NCBI RefSeq assembly: GCF_949628265.1
Contig: NC_088789.1
Location: 17,538,886-17,602,885 of the forward strand
DNA length: 64,000 nucleotides
Source: Cloeon dipterum
Taxonomy: Eukaryota > Arthropoda > Insecta > Ephemeroptera > Baetidae
Direction of reading: 5' to 3'
Part shown: positions 34,101-48,285 of the stretch, piece by piece
How positions within the stretch are numbered: the first letter of the stretch is position 1
Layout: the number at the start of each line of letters is the position of its first letter
The notes under the pieces: model-generated
The model's database searches: none
What the model was told of the DNA's origin: nothing
What the model saw: only the letters and a program-made list of their open reading frames with translations
Program-made: the position numbers and the translations under genes

Positions 34101-37100
34101 CGATCACAAAGTTGTTTTTTTAGTTCAACTCGTCCAACTTAACAATTTTCAGCCCGTACCTTAATTACGCTTTTATTTTCATATATTTTTGTGTCTGTCA
34201 AATCATTAACATTTTATAAAAACCTATCAAATGCAACTTGTCATTATTTATTTAATTTAATTTTTACTCCAAGTCAATTTTACTTTGTAGCACCTATCAG
34301 TAAAAATAACACTCCATTGGTATTTTTGAAACAAGATCGGATTTCGAACTCAGGGCTTAGGGAAAAACCGAGCCCAAGTTTGCCTCATGTTTGTCAAATG
34401 TTCGCGACAAAAAAGGTCTGTGCTGGAAATAGTTGCGGAATGAAGACAAACAAGCGGCTCGAGGAATGCGTGAAAGGAACTGTGAAATATTGACTTCAGC
34501 CACTTCAGCGTGGAGGCTCTTAAATAATAACAACTTAAAATGGTCCATTTCCTACATATATACTAATTTCGTATGAGAAGGGAGTGTTCATGTTTTTGCA
34601 TTTAAAATTTTAATCGTATTTCCTGTTAAATTAAATTTTTTCGTCTGGTATAAACGATGTTAGGAAATTTAATCAGAACAAATTTTGAAAGCAACTAATA
34701 TAAGTTTCTCAAGTTTCTAAAAAAATGAATTTTGAAAATGTGCTTAAACGCTGTCCCATGATAATGTGTGAACTTCTGTAAATATTTCTGAGTGGTATTA
34801 TTTATAGTTTTCTAGAAATTCCGCTTCAAAACTCGAAACAAGATTTTTCGACATTTTTTAGCAAAGCAAATATTGTCAACTAGTTATTTACTCTCGGGTT
34901 CTGTAACCATCAGAATTGCAAAAACTGCACACCATTACGACCTGTTCTGACATACTGATGGGTTTAGGGGGTGCTTAAATGGCAGATTTCAAAAATTTCA
35001 GTAACCAGCAAAAATTTAAAAATGGAATATAATAGCTCAGAAATTAGAATATTTTGTTTCCATGATTTTTGCATAAACACGGAAATTTTACTGAATTCAA
35101 TAACTCAGCGGAGCAAAAAATAATAATTGCATGCGATTTCTATCCAGTAAAAGTTTCATTTTGATGCTAACCCAATTTCGTATAATAAATAATCGTGATG
35201 TTAAGATACTTTTTCAATTAAATTCTGATCTGCTCGTGAAGTTTTGCTCTTTACCTTCTCAATGAAAAATGTTTACGTTAACCTTGTTGTCAACGTCGAA
35301 CGCACGATTCAATATTGAATTCAATTACAAACGCACAGCAAGACCTGTTTGTTTGTTTACTACCTAGTTCTCAAGCTGGCCGAGAGAAATTGTTGGTTGC
35401 ATCCTGAAATCACAGCGCGTAGTGCAATAAACGTCTTGAAATCGGTTCGAACCGGACGAATTGGGCCACTCGTGTCGTTTCACTTTTGCTATTCGCAGAA
35501 TCCAGCTGGAAATTTGGCGTCACGCTAACCCTTCAGGTGAGACCCTGGCTGCGCATACAGAAGGTCGATTTCCCTCTGCCTGATCGCACTTGGGATTTCC
35601 TCAATCCACGCGTCTAATCGTTTTATTGGAAAATGGCTCGGTCTTATTGTCACTTCGAGCCCGCGAGTGAAATAAAGAAAAAAACTCATTGCGGAAACAA
35701 TTGGAGCTTTAGATGAGGCGCCAAACGTGCCAGCGTAATGAATATTTAATTTTTTGCCGCAGCCGCGAAGGTCGGCCACATTTTTACGCACGGTGTTGAT
35801 GAGAGGACGTCAAAGTGGAGAAAATTAATCGAATTGATTGCATTCGCTATCGCAAGATGGAAATGTGTTTTTGTGGTTTCTCCATTTCTCTGATGGAGCC
35901 AAGTCGTAAAAACTGAATTCTCAAAAGTGCATGAAAGGCTCGAGGCGCATTTTGCGTAATCTCATCGGAGCCTGTTGTAAATCAGCAGTTGTGACGTTTT
36001 ATTGAATAAGTGTCTTGTCAAGAAGCTGCTAATTACTGCTAACCTGACTGACAGCTTGGCTTTAATATCACAGTTTATTGTTGTTAAGCGTTAAGAGTTT
36101 CACCCAACAACAAGGAAATATTTTGGTCTGGAAAAATCAGGAATTATATTTAAGCTAAAAGGGAAACCCCGCGGTCGGACCGCCCCTAACATTTATTTTG
36201 TTGCATAAAACGTGTTCACCTTTGTGATGCAACCAATGTAAATATTTATATCTATGCTTTTGAGTTAAGAACAGAACATTTTTTTTGGAAAAAATCCTTT
36301 ACGCTAGTAAAATTAATGAAAGCATTTTTAAAATTTCAATTCCTTTGGTAAATTGCCAGTTATTTAAACTGCCACTGAAATATTTCCAATGTATTCATGA
36401 AAAAAATCGAGGAATAGCCAAAATTACACTCGTCAGGTAGATTCTGCATAACAAATTGATTGGACAAATACTGTCAATTTTAAAAATATAACAAGGAAAA
36501 TCCCTTAAGATTCCAAACTAGAGGGTTTGGCTGCATGGCTCACCTATTCTAATTTCACGAAAGTTTATACATCTCTAATAAGAAACTTTTAATGTGCGGG
36601 TTTCCTTGTCAGTTTTTGTGACATTTGCATGGCAGAATTCTTGTATAAATACATATTAATTAAATTAATAAAATTTATGATGAGGCTCTTTTAAACATAC
36701 AGCAACAGCACTAACGGTTTGGAAAACACCCTCGAAGGCAAACATAAGCACAGAAGAGAAGGCTTAATTTACCTTTGTCGGTGGAATTAGTGGCAGAGCC
36801 CTTCAACAAAATCATAATCGCAAAAGCAACAACACTGGCACGGACTTGTTTTCGCTGCCGCCGAGAAAGAAATCCGACTCGGGCGGAGTGCACATTGCGA
36901 CTGAGATTTTCCTCGGCGCGGCGGCAACGGCGGCTCCAGCGGAGAGATCTATGCGGCGGCCTCGTTTGTAAATGAGCCAACAACTGAATAGTAATTACGC
37001 TCGCCGCCGCCACCGAGCAGCAAATTACTTACCATTCGCTGGCTGTCGCCGCTCCTAATGCAGCACTTGCCCACACGGAATTCAACCGGCTGGCTCTCTA

Positions 37101-37590
37101 GCGTACGCAAGACCGCGCCAGACCACGGCTTTGAGCATATGTGTGAATGCATGTGCCATTGTTTTGAAACCAAACAGCCCGTTGTGTATTGCACATCCTC
37201 CGACACGCCGCCGCCACCGCTCGGTTTCCATTTCGTTGCAAACCGGCTCCGATTATTCCGATGCAACAAGTGACTAATTTGGGAAAAATTCATTCGGCTG
37301 TAAAACCACAAATTTGTTGAGAAAAAGTTACAAAATTTTAAGTAGTGTCAGTTCAAGACTGGCAATATTTGAATGAACCGATGATAGGATCTACCTTCCC
37401 TGATCAGAGTTTGTTTTGTAAAAATATATATTAAATTTTGCCCCTTATTTGTTCAGATTTCATTCAGTCCGTTTTCGTACTTACGGTTCTTCACCTTGAG
37501 GCTTTTCCGCATCCAAACAGTGCCTTGTAAGACGCCACACAGGCGGTTGTGCAAATTCTCTTTCATGCGGGAAAGTTGAAAAGCAGCCAT
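25116..37590 (-). CDS. PLEKHG: PLEKHG-type Rho guanine-nucleotide exchange factor (DH-PH), 13 exons, 1031 aa
   Basis: Exons downward: 37590-37485, 31567-31233, 30617-30521, 30245-30073, 30012-29912, 29859-29743, 29394-29082, 28345-28193, 28138-28043, 27986-27857, 27571-27129, 26714-26433 and 25865-25116. Every junction is GT-AG and phase-consistent. The DH domain (about 213-410) has SPVERVLLEITETEAVYVRD, AQCFVTHNSGFRIYTEYC and SLPLGSYLLKPVQRVLKYH. The PH domain (about 415-535) starts at GADLTTFGELCAEGNFRI and ends near the helix EQKREWTQQLKRVI. This arrangement matches PLEKHG1/2/3. The enzyme class loads GTP onto Rho-family GTPases and controls actin. The N-terminal part is low-complexity (ten-alanine run, seven-proline run, Ser-rich). 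The C-terminal half is Ser/Arg-rich with an acidic run of Glu and proline motifs (PPPVPAKPPRLL) that could bind SH3 domains. The 36-residue first exon (MAAFQLSRMKENLHNRL...) is inferred from a good donor and fitting phase across a 5.9 kb intron; other first exons are possible. Confidence 0.92.
31568..37484 (-). other. Large first intron of the RhoGEF gene
   Basis: 5.9 kb with no convincing coding exon. It contains dispersed repeat copy 2 (31938-32245), a GC-richer patch at 32450-32770 and a CpG-rich patch at about 36780-37250. The last has minus-strand splice-donor-like sites (GTAAATT after 36775, GTAAGT near 37030) and may hold an alternative promoter or first exon. The minus-strand frame at 35525-35791 (88 aa) was considered but has no recognisable features. 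Confidence 0.6.
31938..32245 (+). repeat. Dispersed ~300 bp repeat, copy 2
   Basis: Same family and orientation as 347-658. This copy has a perfect 9 bp inverted pair near its end, ATCAGGGTG...CACCCTGAT. It lies inside the first intron of the RhoGEF gene. Confidence 0.7.
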
Positions 37591-38051
37591 TGCACCGTCG
37601 GCTCATCACACCCATACTAATGAGTTCGATACGCTGCCTAATACTCTCCTATCAGTCTACTGATAAGGACAAAAACAGCCGCAAAAAGTGATAAGAGAGT
37701 GAAATTCCTGGGCAAAATATATGCATTCACGGCGGACGGGTACATCTGTTCCGCAAAACAGAGATTATGACCATAAAAGCTTAATAGCTGTAAAAAGAGC
37801 GAGGCGAGGGACGCCAGTCGCCTTTCCAAGTTTCTAGGAGCGAGCAAAAGTAAATATAATACTACTTGTCTTGTTGCTCTTCCACTCGAGTAAACACGGC
37901 GTTGCACTGCGAATGATGTTTAATTTAAAACACACCCTGTGGCACTCCCATCAGTGCGTAGGATTCGGTTCAAGTGCAAGTGCGAACAGTGAACACACAG
38001 CCAAGGGCGTGTGTTCACACTGCACGCTTTTTTCGTGCGAACTATAAAGCA

Positions 38052-38352
38052 GTGGAATTTCATTTTTGACTTTTGACGGTGCCAGTCGATTACTGAGGAT
38101 TGAATTATGTTAAACGGGCGAATATCATGACGAGCCGAAAATCGGCGGAACCGTAAAAAACCGACCAATCAGAGAAGGGAGCGGTTTTCTGAATCAGAAA
38201 ACTGCTCTTCTATCTGATTGATCGCTGGCGTTTTTGCGGAATTTTAACAACGGAAACGGTTTATGCTGATTTTCAGCACATCGTGCCGAGTGATTTGGCA
38301 GTCAAACCCAATTTGACCCTCAGGGATCGATTGGTACTGTCAAAATGAAACC
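38052..38352. repeat. Foldback (long-hairpin) repeat, copy 1
   Basis: The left end GTGGAATTTCATTTTTGAC...GTGCCAGTCGATT is mirrored at the right end by ATCGATTGGTACTGTCAAAA. The middle contains CCAATCAGAGAAGGGAGCGG and its inverted counterpart near CTATCTGATTGATCGC, so most of the 300 nt can fold on itself. No coding frame. It fits a non-autonomous DNA transposon of foldback type. Confidence 0.7.
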
Positions 38353-41300
38353 AAAAGGTATATACAGATTAGATTTAAAACATATTCTCGACAGCCTTAT
38401 TTTCAGCACTAATTTTTGGTATTAATGTTTCTTACCACTAAAAATTCAGTAATTCACTGTACCGTCACAAATGGGCACCGACCGACAAGACTATGTCTTG
38501 GCTATGCCCTAAAAATCAATTCACGGAGAGTACTAATTGTTTTACTAATTTTTTCACTTTATATTTGTCTCGAACCGTTCAATGCATTTGAATTCGCTAC
38601 GATTGTGCTTCTGCGATTATTGTTGTGTGCTTCCAAAGAACGTAATTCAATGTATTATTAAATAAATAATCAATTTCAATTTCTGATGAATTGTTTGTTC
38701 ATCTGCTCATCAAAAGTTTGTAAGCCGAGCACTCTTTACATCGCGTCGTGTTCTCTGAGGACATCTATCTGAACAATAGTATTATTTATCTAGCTTACGC
38801 GATGCTGACAAAGCAGAGCAGCGCGACATGCTCTTTATAACTCGTCGGCCTTTTGTCTGTGGACGCACATGTGCATGAAGAGCTGCAATTACATCATCGT
38901 CGTCATCATCACCACCGACAGGATCTACTTTTTTCCCTTTCTTTCTCGCCGCTTTTTGTGTCGGTAGCAGACGCGAAAGGGCGACTGCTCTAAATGGGGC
39001 TATTTTCGGATCAACTTGTGAACTTTGGACTGTTTGCATGCTTCAAACGCAAGGATGAGCATGTTTATTCAATCTACTGCTGCAGCCGGTGAAGGAGACC
39101 GATTTTCATCTCCGTCGGCTCAATGCAGTTCGCGTTCTTGCTCGCTAATGTATGCACTTGAGAAGCGGATGATGCAAAAATCGAGAGAGCGACGAGTTTG
39201 TTCTCACAAGGCTAAACTAGTATAGATTCATTTAGCGTGGAATGTAAAATCTCCACACGGCGAATATCTTGTTTCAACCTCCCCTGACCAACTCAAGGGT
39301 TTAAAAGGTGCTCAACCTACATCCTTAAATTGCAATATAAAAATCATTATACTTAATTTAACAATGACCTTGATTAGGGCAACAGAAAAATTCGATTTGG
39401 GGTAAAAAAAAATAAAGCAAACAAAGCAACTGTTTTCAACTAATCGAGTAATGGATTTTCATAACATATTATCATTTAACTGTAAAACCAACTGGCGAGA
39501 CTCTGGCTGGCACATATCTTGCTTCTGGTATTGAAGAAAAAGGAAATAAAAAATTGCCATAAACTCAGGCGACTGAGTAAGTAAAAAACTGTCTGCTCTA
39601 CTGTGATAAAAGGGTCTAAAAATAGAGTTTTCCGCGTGAATTACTCACTCCAGTTAGAGCCGCGGCGGAACAAATTGCTCAACGGGCATAAAAAAGTAGC
39701 CAACCACTGACATCATACACGGGCGACCACAAGAAGTATGCCCATCTCCATGCACTTTCCATATCTCTTAGCGTGAATAGCCATCATCTGAGAGTGATTG
39801 TCAGCAAAAGACGTTCCGAGTCTGCAGGAACAGTTAGATTTCCTCTGCTTTTTATTGTGTAACTTTTAGTCACACACCGAGGAAAAGATAAAATTATAAT
39901 GTGAACGTGTGCTCACTCGAAAAATGACTTTTATTCATTCGAAAGGCATTCCTATTCTAATTGGCTGTTTAGCCAGGCAGGAATTTTAACGATTAATTCA
40001 CAACTTAATTTGAAAGAAGAAGTACATGCAATGAATTGCAATTTCTCGAGAGGAAATGTTAATTTCATTGATAACAGATTTTTCCTATCAGCATTATTGA
40101 AAATTATCTTTTGAATTCCATAACATTAGCGTCATGTCATTATAAATTTTAACAAATCAGGACGTATGATAAAATATTAAGTAAGCCATTTGGTACACAA
40201 GCATATTGAAAAATTAATTTCATTTTTGTAGTAAAATCCAAATCTACATTTTTTGAATAAATTTTGCTTCAATAGAGAGCTACAAAATTACGGGATTTGA
40301 TTAAAAATTAATTTATTGCGAGGATGAAAGTTGGCTAGGCGGACAAGAGAAAAAAATGCGAATTGCCCAAGCGCTCCAATTTCACCGCGCGCGCCGAGAG
40401 ATGCCAAGTGAAGCCGTTTGCATACAAAGCGGCAGACTCTATAAATCTGCTCGTCTCTTTCTTGACAGAATTCCAAGCTGCATTTCCATTTGCACGAGAC
40501 CTTTGACTCAGTTTCGTTAGCATTTTAAAACACACAAGTGTCCTCTTTTAAAACTTGTCGTTTCGAAACTACAAGCTGTTTGCTTTTGCTCCTTTCCAGC
40601 AGATCTGGTGACCTCTCTCTCTCGTGCTGGATGGCTCCGCAACGATGTCAGGGTGTCACTTTCTTTTCAATTACCATTCAATATCTCTATTGTGCACGAC
40701 AGATGAATTGCCTCGCGCCACGCAGCCACGGACTGGTCAAATTTAATGCGGCCTTACAGCGCGGTTTCAGACCGGCTAATTTACTTTTACGGACCTTAAA
40801 CTTTTTCAATTCATTAGTGAATTGAAATTGAGTTTATAGTCTAGAACAAATTTAATAAATCATTCCAACCGAGCTTATTCGAAGTGAGACAAATTAGGTG
40901 ACTGACTAAAATTCATTTCTTCGCCTCAGCATCTAATAATGCGGGCCACAGCCCATTGTTTTAATTTGGAAACAAATTGCCTTGCTTGTAGAGCGATCTA
41001 AATCTCGCTTCGTCTTCGGCTAGACAGCACTCTCGGCACAATTGACGCGGGCCACACTCTATTATTCCGATAAAAAAGCCGGTGGTGCGTTCGGATGAAA
41101 ATGAAACACAAAACGAGATGATTTTTACGCGGGGTCATCGACTCAAAGTGAGCTTTGTGTCGCCGGCCGGCAGGCCGACAGTCTGCTTTATATTCTGCCG
41201 GAGTGAACACCAACAAGTGAAGTTGCTCATTTTCGTCGTGGGACGTGCCAACAATTCGCTCTCAGCCTCCCCTTTTGCTTTTGTTGCAGATCCAGATCGC

Positions 41301-44300
41301 AAGGGACGGACTGTCGTCCCTCTACTTGAAATGAAAATTAAGGCAATCGATTTATAAATCAGTGTGGAGAGAAGAGCAAATATTTTGGCACCGCTCATCG
41401 CCAATTAAGTTGCGGATTCCCTTATCAGCCGAGTTTCCTGTTTGCCAACCTGATGATAACTGTACACACGTAAAAAGTGCATAACCAGCTGAAATCGTGC
41501 ACGGCTCTTCCTCTGCCGTACGGACTTTGCAAACCTATACTTTACTGTACACAACATTCACAGGAGTAAGAATTTCAAGCGATAAAAATAAGAAACATAG
41601 AGGTTTTTATTTGAAATTGCTGGCCCGTTAATTTTATTTTTATTTTTTCAAAAATTGTTATCGATATATTACAGTCATGAGAAGACAATCACTAATTCAG
41701 TTTTAAAATTACTTTTAACGCATGCAGCGATTTCAATTCAAGCCAATTTTGAATTCAACGTGAGAGGTTTAATGCTTCTTCAACTCAAATAGTATAGAAA
41801 GTGAGGTGACATTTGGGTTCTGAGCTGCATTATTTGCGCGACAAGTGCGGAATCTGCACTCTCAGCAAATTCCGTTTCACTCTAATGTGGAGTTGTTGCA
41901 CATTGAAGCAAGTAGCGAGAAAGCTGGTTCAATTTCGTGATTGTGCGATTTGTCTAATTAGCCGTCTCATGCCGGCGCTGCTCTCCAAATTGCAGTCCGC
42001 TCTGTGCTTTTTTCGCTTTATTTCCGTCGGCGGCCATGTTTACAGCTTAATTGCTCGGATCGATTTTTACTTGGAAACGCGGCTCACGTCAAAACTTATT
42101 GTTGTACTCACCATGCAATTTTTCTGCTTTTTGGAGCGCAAAATTTTTACTTTTCAAAGAGCAAAACGGTATCAATTTGGTTGAAAGGATCAATAATTGT
42201 TTTATATATATACAGCCAATTTGTAAAAGCAAAACATGCTTTTTGTAATCTTCTATATTACTAGAGATGTGCATAATTAGGCGATTATTTTAATCGGTTT
42301 CTTAGCACAAAATAATCTGATTAGTAATTCATTTTGAGGAAATAATCGGCGAATGATCGGTTTCAAAATGTTAAACCTTTGATTTATTTTGTCAAGTGCC
42401 ATCAATGAAATAGTCGTTTATTTCTTTTTTAATTTAAAAACGATAAATAATTGATTTTTGCGAGTTCACCGTTGGAAAAATGACTGATTTTTAGCGAAAA
42501 TACGTCCACGGGATTTTTAGGGAGTGGCGGCAACTGAAAGAGGGAATATATAAATGGCGTGGTTAAGAGGAAAATTAAAAAAGCATGGCACGTGTCGCAA
42601 ACCACAGGAAATTCATTAAAAAAATCGTGTTTACTGATATTAACAGGTAAAATCCTGATTGCATTATCAATTAAATTTACTGGTTTTGTAGAAGTGATCG
42701 ATTTTCATACTGCGTTTTTAATTGATAAAGAAACAAACCGCGATTCGTTATCATTTGATTGACTCAAACTTCGAAGAGAACACAGAAAAATATTTCGATT
42801 TTCGGTTTTGCACATTCCTTGAATGATAAACGGTTAATATAAAAGAATGTTTTAAATTTAGATCAAATCCCTATAATGATAGAACATTCAGCAGATGTAT
42901 GCTGTATTTTTCTGCTCTGTTCACTGATCTTGCATAAAATTAGCGCCACCGACGTGGCAAAAAAATATTTTTGAAAGGAACCCCGCCCTAGCAGCGCCAA
43001 TTAAGAGGATAAAAATGCAAGCGCCGTCGCGCGCGAGCACGAAAATAATCGTAAAAGCAAACAATGGAATTCATATTTAAATTTGAGTGATGCCCTTTGA
43101 GCTCTTTAGCTTTTGTGCATGCAGCTCGGAAATGCGGGCTTTGTTTCTCTCGATGCGAGTTGACCCCAAGTTGTGCGTCTTGCATATATTACATGCGTGT
43201 CGATATTAATTTCCCAGCCACTCGCGCACAATCCAGGTTATCAACCAGATCAAGCGAGGTAAATATTTGGTGTTTTTGAAAAACGATAAGATTAAATAAA
43301 TCAAAGGGAGTAATTAAATCTTTAAACTCCGACTTGCTCTCATTAAATTTGTTTGGACGCTTTCGAGAAGCAGAATAAAAATGAGGAAAATGTTCGTAAT
43401 ATCGCAAGAGGAATAAATTATGCTTCACGCCGGTGATTATAATCCGTTCAAAATGAATGACTCTGTCGACTTGGGTGTGCCGGCGAGCCGCTTTTCCATT
43501 TTTAATTAAACCAAAAGTTGCGTAAAGTGCGTTTGACCGAAAAGAAACACGTGCATCAGCATCATCCTAATGTGAAATTACACGTTTTCCAGCAGAGGAA
43601 ACATAATTAGAGGGCAGATTTAGTTACGGTCCAGCGGGCGTGCACCTTAAATGGAAGCAAATCCATTAAAACGCTTATTATTCCCATTTCAACTCTTTGT
43701 CCGGAGTATTATTCAAATGTCTAACGAGACTACAACGGCAGTTATAATGCCCACGACGCATTTCTTTCATTTTCCACGCCGCACGTTTTATGTTTAATTT
43801 AGGAAGGCATCTCTCCTCTCTTGTTTTTGGTAAATAATACGCACGGCGATTTAAAAGCTATTCCTGTCAAGCCGGCAGAGAAGAATTCCTATCCTTTGAT
43901 TTGGTAAGGACTAGGAGTCTTTATCGTGCGGCTTTTTGACGGACTTCTTCCTGCGTTGCACGGAATTTATCAAGCTAAAATATTAACAAAATTACCAGCC
44001 AAGTAAAAAGTATTTTAAAAAACTTCCTAGTATTTAAATTGAACTGACAATTTAATTTAATTTTGTTTGGAGCCGAACAAACTAACAGAATAACTATTTT
44101 TTGCCGGTTTTCAACTGTTGAAGACAATTTATTTGCGGCTTCGGTTGAGGTCAATTACTGTCTGTTTGGTATTCGCTCACCCTTTAAATTTTGTTCAGCA
44201 AGATCATCCTGAAAGTAAATAGTGCCCCACACTGGGAACTTAATTTTAGCCTGGCCGTCAAGTTTTATTTCTTTCCCTCTGACAGATTCCGTGGGGCACC

Positions 44301-47300
44301 GCCTTTGAATTTCTGATAATCCCACGTTCAATAGTGTCCAGCGGGCGGGAAATAAAAGTTTAAGTGCTATCGAGAATCGAGACGGTGGCCTAGATTCTAG
44401 GCTAATGCGTCCCGCCGGTAATGAGAAAGCATTTTTGTTTATTTATATCTGAAGAGTGTTTTCGTTTCTTCGGTCATTGTCGCCTCGTCACAGGCGAGTG
44501 GAATCAATATTTACTTTTAACGGGACAGACCTTAAAATACACGATGTTTAAAAGCACGGCAAGCATTAATTAATATTGAGAAAAATTTTAGCTGTTATAT
44601 TTTTGTTGATGCTATACACTTCTTCAAGGAAAACCCCCAAGAGCGGAGGAGATAAAAAATCTCGTCTCCCTCTTCCTGTTCTTTGTCTCCTGCGCTGCTC
44701 CAGAGTCAATTTTTCACCAAGCATCTTTTGTTGCTTGTTGTCACGGATTTGGCAGTGAAACTTTGTGTCAGTTTGCATTCCACTCTCATGCATCAGAAGT
44801 CGGCCTTTGTGTGGATCCTTGAAAATCAGCAAACAAATCGCTGATTATTACAGGAAATTTGGTCCGATATATGGTGGAGATTTGCTAATAGGCGCACATG
44901 AAAGGGATATAAAGTTGAGAAATATGAGGCACGCACCGCTCCCCGCCGATGATAAATGTTTATGGCACTCATTTGAATACTTTCAGGTGCAATAAGACCT
45001 CTAGTCTAGAGATTGCCAAATATTTTTTGACATCGAAATGTTGTCTATAGTTTGGAAAATCACCGATTCAAAATATCGTCCTAACTGCTCGTGTTAAAAA
45101 TGGAAAACATCGCACAAGATATCGCTTTTCCGGAGAAAATCGATTATATTTTCGAAAAAAATCGAATTAGTGGATCATAAATAAGCCTCGCTTTTGTTAT
45201 GTGTTGGAATTAACAAAAAATTCCAATTGGTGCAAGAGTAAGACTGGAACAATGTAACGCTCTGTCTGATGTAAAAAATTGCAATTTGCAAGGCTAATTG
45301 CCACGGTCCACTGCCACCGATGTATACACTTAATTAATGGTGCTCAGTTGACGGTGAAAAAGAGGAAATATAATGCAAGCAACGGCGCACTTTAGAAACC
45401 GATTGTCGATGTAATTGGCTCAATTAGTGCACGGAGGGCATTCTTTTACTCTCAATTATCATCGAGTGGCGCGACAATTCGACTCTGCGGCGGCGTCGGC
45501 GGAGAAATCGTGCAAAATGATATCAGACAATAAGACGCACAGTGCGAGAGGCGGAAGTCGACGCACTTCTTGCTCGCTCGGACGCCGAGAAACGGCTTTT
45601 ACCAAATCAGGGAATCTCGCCTCCTTTTAGCGTCCATTCCTTAAGCGGCAGCGAAAATCGAGGGCCCTTCTTCATCAATTCATTCGCGACTGACGCACGT
45701 GCTATGCTAATTAGCTCCGAACGAAATTCGATATGCAGACTTGTTTCACGATTAAACCGATAAAACGGCACATTTGACTTGCCGAATTGCAAAGATGCGA
45801 TCATTCAATAATTAAAACATCATATTTGCAGAGGTAATTCGGTCTGTTAATATTTATAAATATTGAATAGGAAAACGAAAACTCTATAATAAATCTTTAT
45901 GTCATAAATTCCCTATAGAGTGAAAAGGAATTTTAGTTTAACCATCCGTTTATATAAATTAAAATATGTTGCAAAAAGTTCTGATTAATGTGTCAAGCAT
46001 ATCATATGGAAAATGAAAGTTAAGGTTCAGAAACTTGAATAATGGCGCGTATATCCCGTCATTATCGACTCACACGCAAAAAAGACGAGATCAAATATTC
46101 AAAAGCGGACAGCGAGAAGCGAATCAAATTTTATTCCGGAGCGCAAAGTCGGAGTCTGTAATTAAAATCTCATTGCGAGAGTGATTAAGTAAAAGTAAAC
46201 CGCTGCTCGCGGGCTTTTTCGGCTGGCGAAATTATAATTGCCATGGCAAGAATGGCTGGCTACTCGGCGATCGCAGGTGTTTCAATCACATCAGCTAGCT
46301 CTGGATAAAACAATTAAAACTTGGTAAATCAATTTGTTTTTTAAATAAGGAAGCTTGATTGCTCTTGTTTGCACCACGAGAGGCAGTTTTTACAGCAAGT
46401 AATGTTTCTATTTTCATTTTATTTTAGCTTAATTTGTTTTGCGCAGAAGAGATGAAGTGAGTGTGCGTGAGCAGCGAAACGACGCGCCTGCTTTTTTGGA
46501 CAGATAAGTGAGCTTATTTGTTTAGCTTTTCAAGATAAAGCGTGTGCTTTTCGTGTAAATGTTGCTGCAATTAAGTTGTATATTTCAAGAAGCAGCCAGA
46601 TAAAGCTGCAGCTGAGACAATTTTTATCTTGTTGCTCTGGATTTATGGGAAAGCTTGTACAATTTGCATGCACGGGAATTATTATCCTATCTGGCAAACA
46701 TGACATTTCTTAAGAATTTATTAAGCGATATGCTGCGTTCAGTGAAAATGTGTCGCTATATATAAGCATGAAAAATGTTTAAAAATTCAGTTAGGAAATG
46801 GCTTTGAAAAACATATTTTCGAAGTAAAAATAATACAAAAACTGGGTTGTTTTCGTTCGGCGTAATCCTTGTGACTTACAATTAGTGCAATTGCTCAATT
46901 GAGCAGTTTGCTTTCCTTGAGACGACATTGCCGCAGGAAACAGTTCGAAAATCTCTCCGCGCTTCGTACACATCACGATCTCTTCTTTCCTTAAGAACAA
47001 TTTTTTTGCCGCTGGAGACTTGGAGAGGTTCTTCGCTCCGGAAGGCAGGCCACTTGACGAGAAAAATGTACTCCACTGCACACACACGACGACAGTCAAC
47101 GCATCAAAATGCAGCGGGGGAATATAATTTGGGGTTTTGCGTCGAGCATTGTTTTATGTTTGAGTGCGTGTGTCTCCCCAATTTCGCTTTTGGAGGCGCG
47201 TGCCTAAAATGCGAATCTCGCTCATCCGTCTGTCTTTGTGCGCTCGAAATAAAGGATACAAAGGATTTCCTTGTCGGATATAAAAGGGTGTCAAGTTATT

Positions 47301-48285
47301 CATTGTTTTCCGCACCAAAAATTGAATCATTTGCCAATCGAATTACCACTTTTGCCGGCCATAAAATTTTTAAATTACATTTTTGTACATATATCTCGAA
47401 ATATTGAAGAGTAAATAACTGTCAATTCTCAAGGAAACGTTAAAGCAATGACAACAAGATTAAAACATATTATTTCTTACACACAAAAATCTGCTGATAG
47501 CTTGATTTCCTTTCTGATTTTGACTTGTGATTCTTAACTTTTCGTTGCCACAACTCCAACCTGGAACGACTTCCGCCATAAACCAGGATAAAAAGCATCA
47601 AATTTTAAATATCACGTTGTCTCGACAACAAATTAGCAATAAATGTCTCGTGCGAAATTGTGGGAAGCGTTTAGCTCTCGAGCCTGATTTCATTACTTCA
47701 TGGGAGATGGTTATCAATTTTCCAGTGTTTGAGCAGAAATCTCGAGGACGGCTTTATTTTGCAACAATTTTCTGCCACGTCCAAAGACGCGTGACATTCT
47801 CTGCTGTGCTGTTGCTGCGCGTGAGAAAGCGGCAAAAAGTGAGCAAGTCGCCGGAGACGCAGCTGCGTGCACCAAGGCATGTTGTGTAGTGCGTCATACC
47901 GATCGACAAAAACCCTTCTTGTTTGCCGGGAAAAGGGCTTGCAGTTTTTTCCCTGCTCCCCGTTGATGTCAGAGGGTTGAAGGTTACAAGTGCGTCATTG
48001 CGTGCACGGATCAAGTTCGGGCCACATTATTTTGTATCGCCTTTCGCAAACCGGAAAAAGCTAATTGAGCGAAGAGAACGAGAAGCGAAAATTGGATCGT
48101 CTTGCAGATGAATGTTACAATTGTTATAACGACAGATATTCATTACAAAATTGTTTCAAGATGCGAGTGCACAAGCAATGAAAGCAGTTTTACAAGATCC
48201 AAGTCGTTCCTGTGATGCAGGTCATTTTGACTAAAAATCACTATTTTAAACCGACAAGACACAAGACGTTTGACTCAAAGTAGAA

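Noticed and set aside
35525-35791. 88-codon minus-strand frame in RhoGEF intron 1
   Set aside because: The end (FPIKRLDAWIEEIPSAIRQR) looks somewhat protein-like, but there is no homology I recognise and no phase-fitting splice sites to the RhoGEF exons.
38782-39039. 85-codon minus-strand frame with an aspartate run
   Set aside because: The acidic run comes from a simple GAT/GAC repeat and the rest is unremarkable.
46928-47407. 159-codon plus-strand open frame, the longest outside the genes apart from the RhoGEF C-terminal exon
   Set aside because: Composition is Cys/Phe/Ser-rich with no domain pattern, overlapping frames on the other strand are equally long, and no splice or start context supports it.
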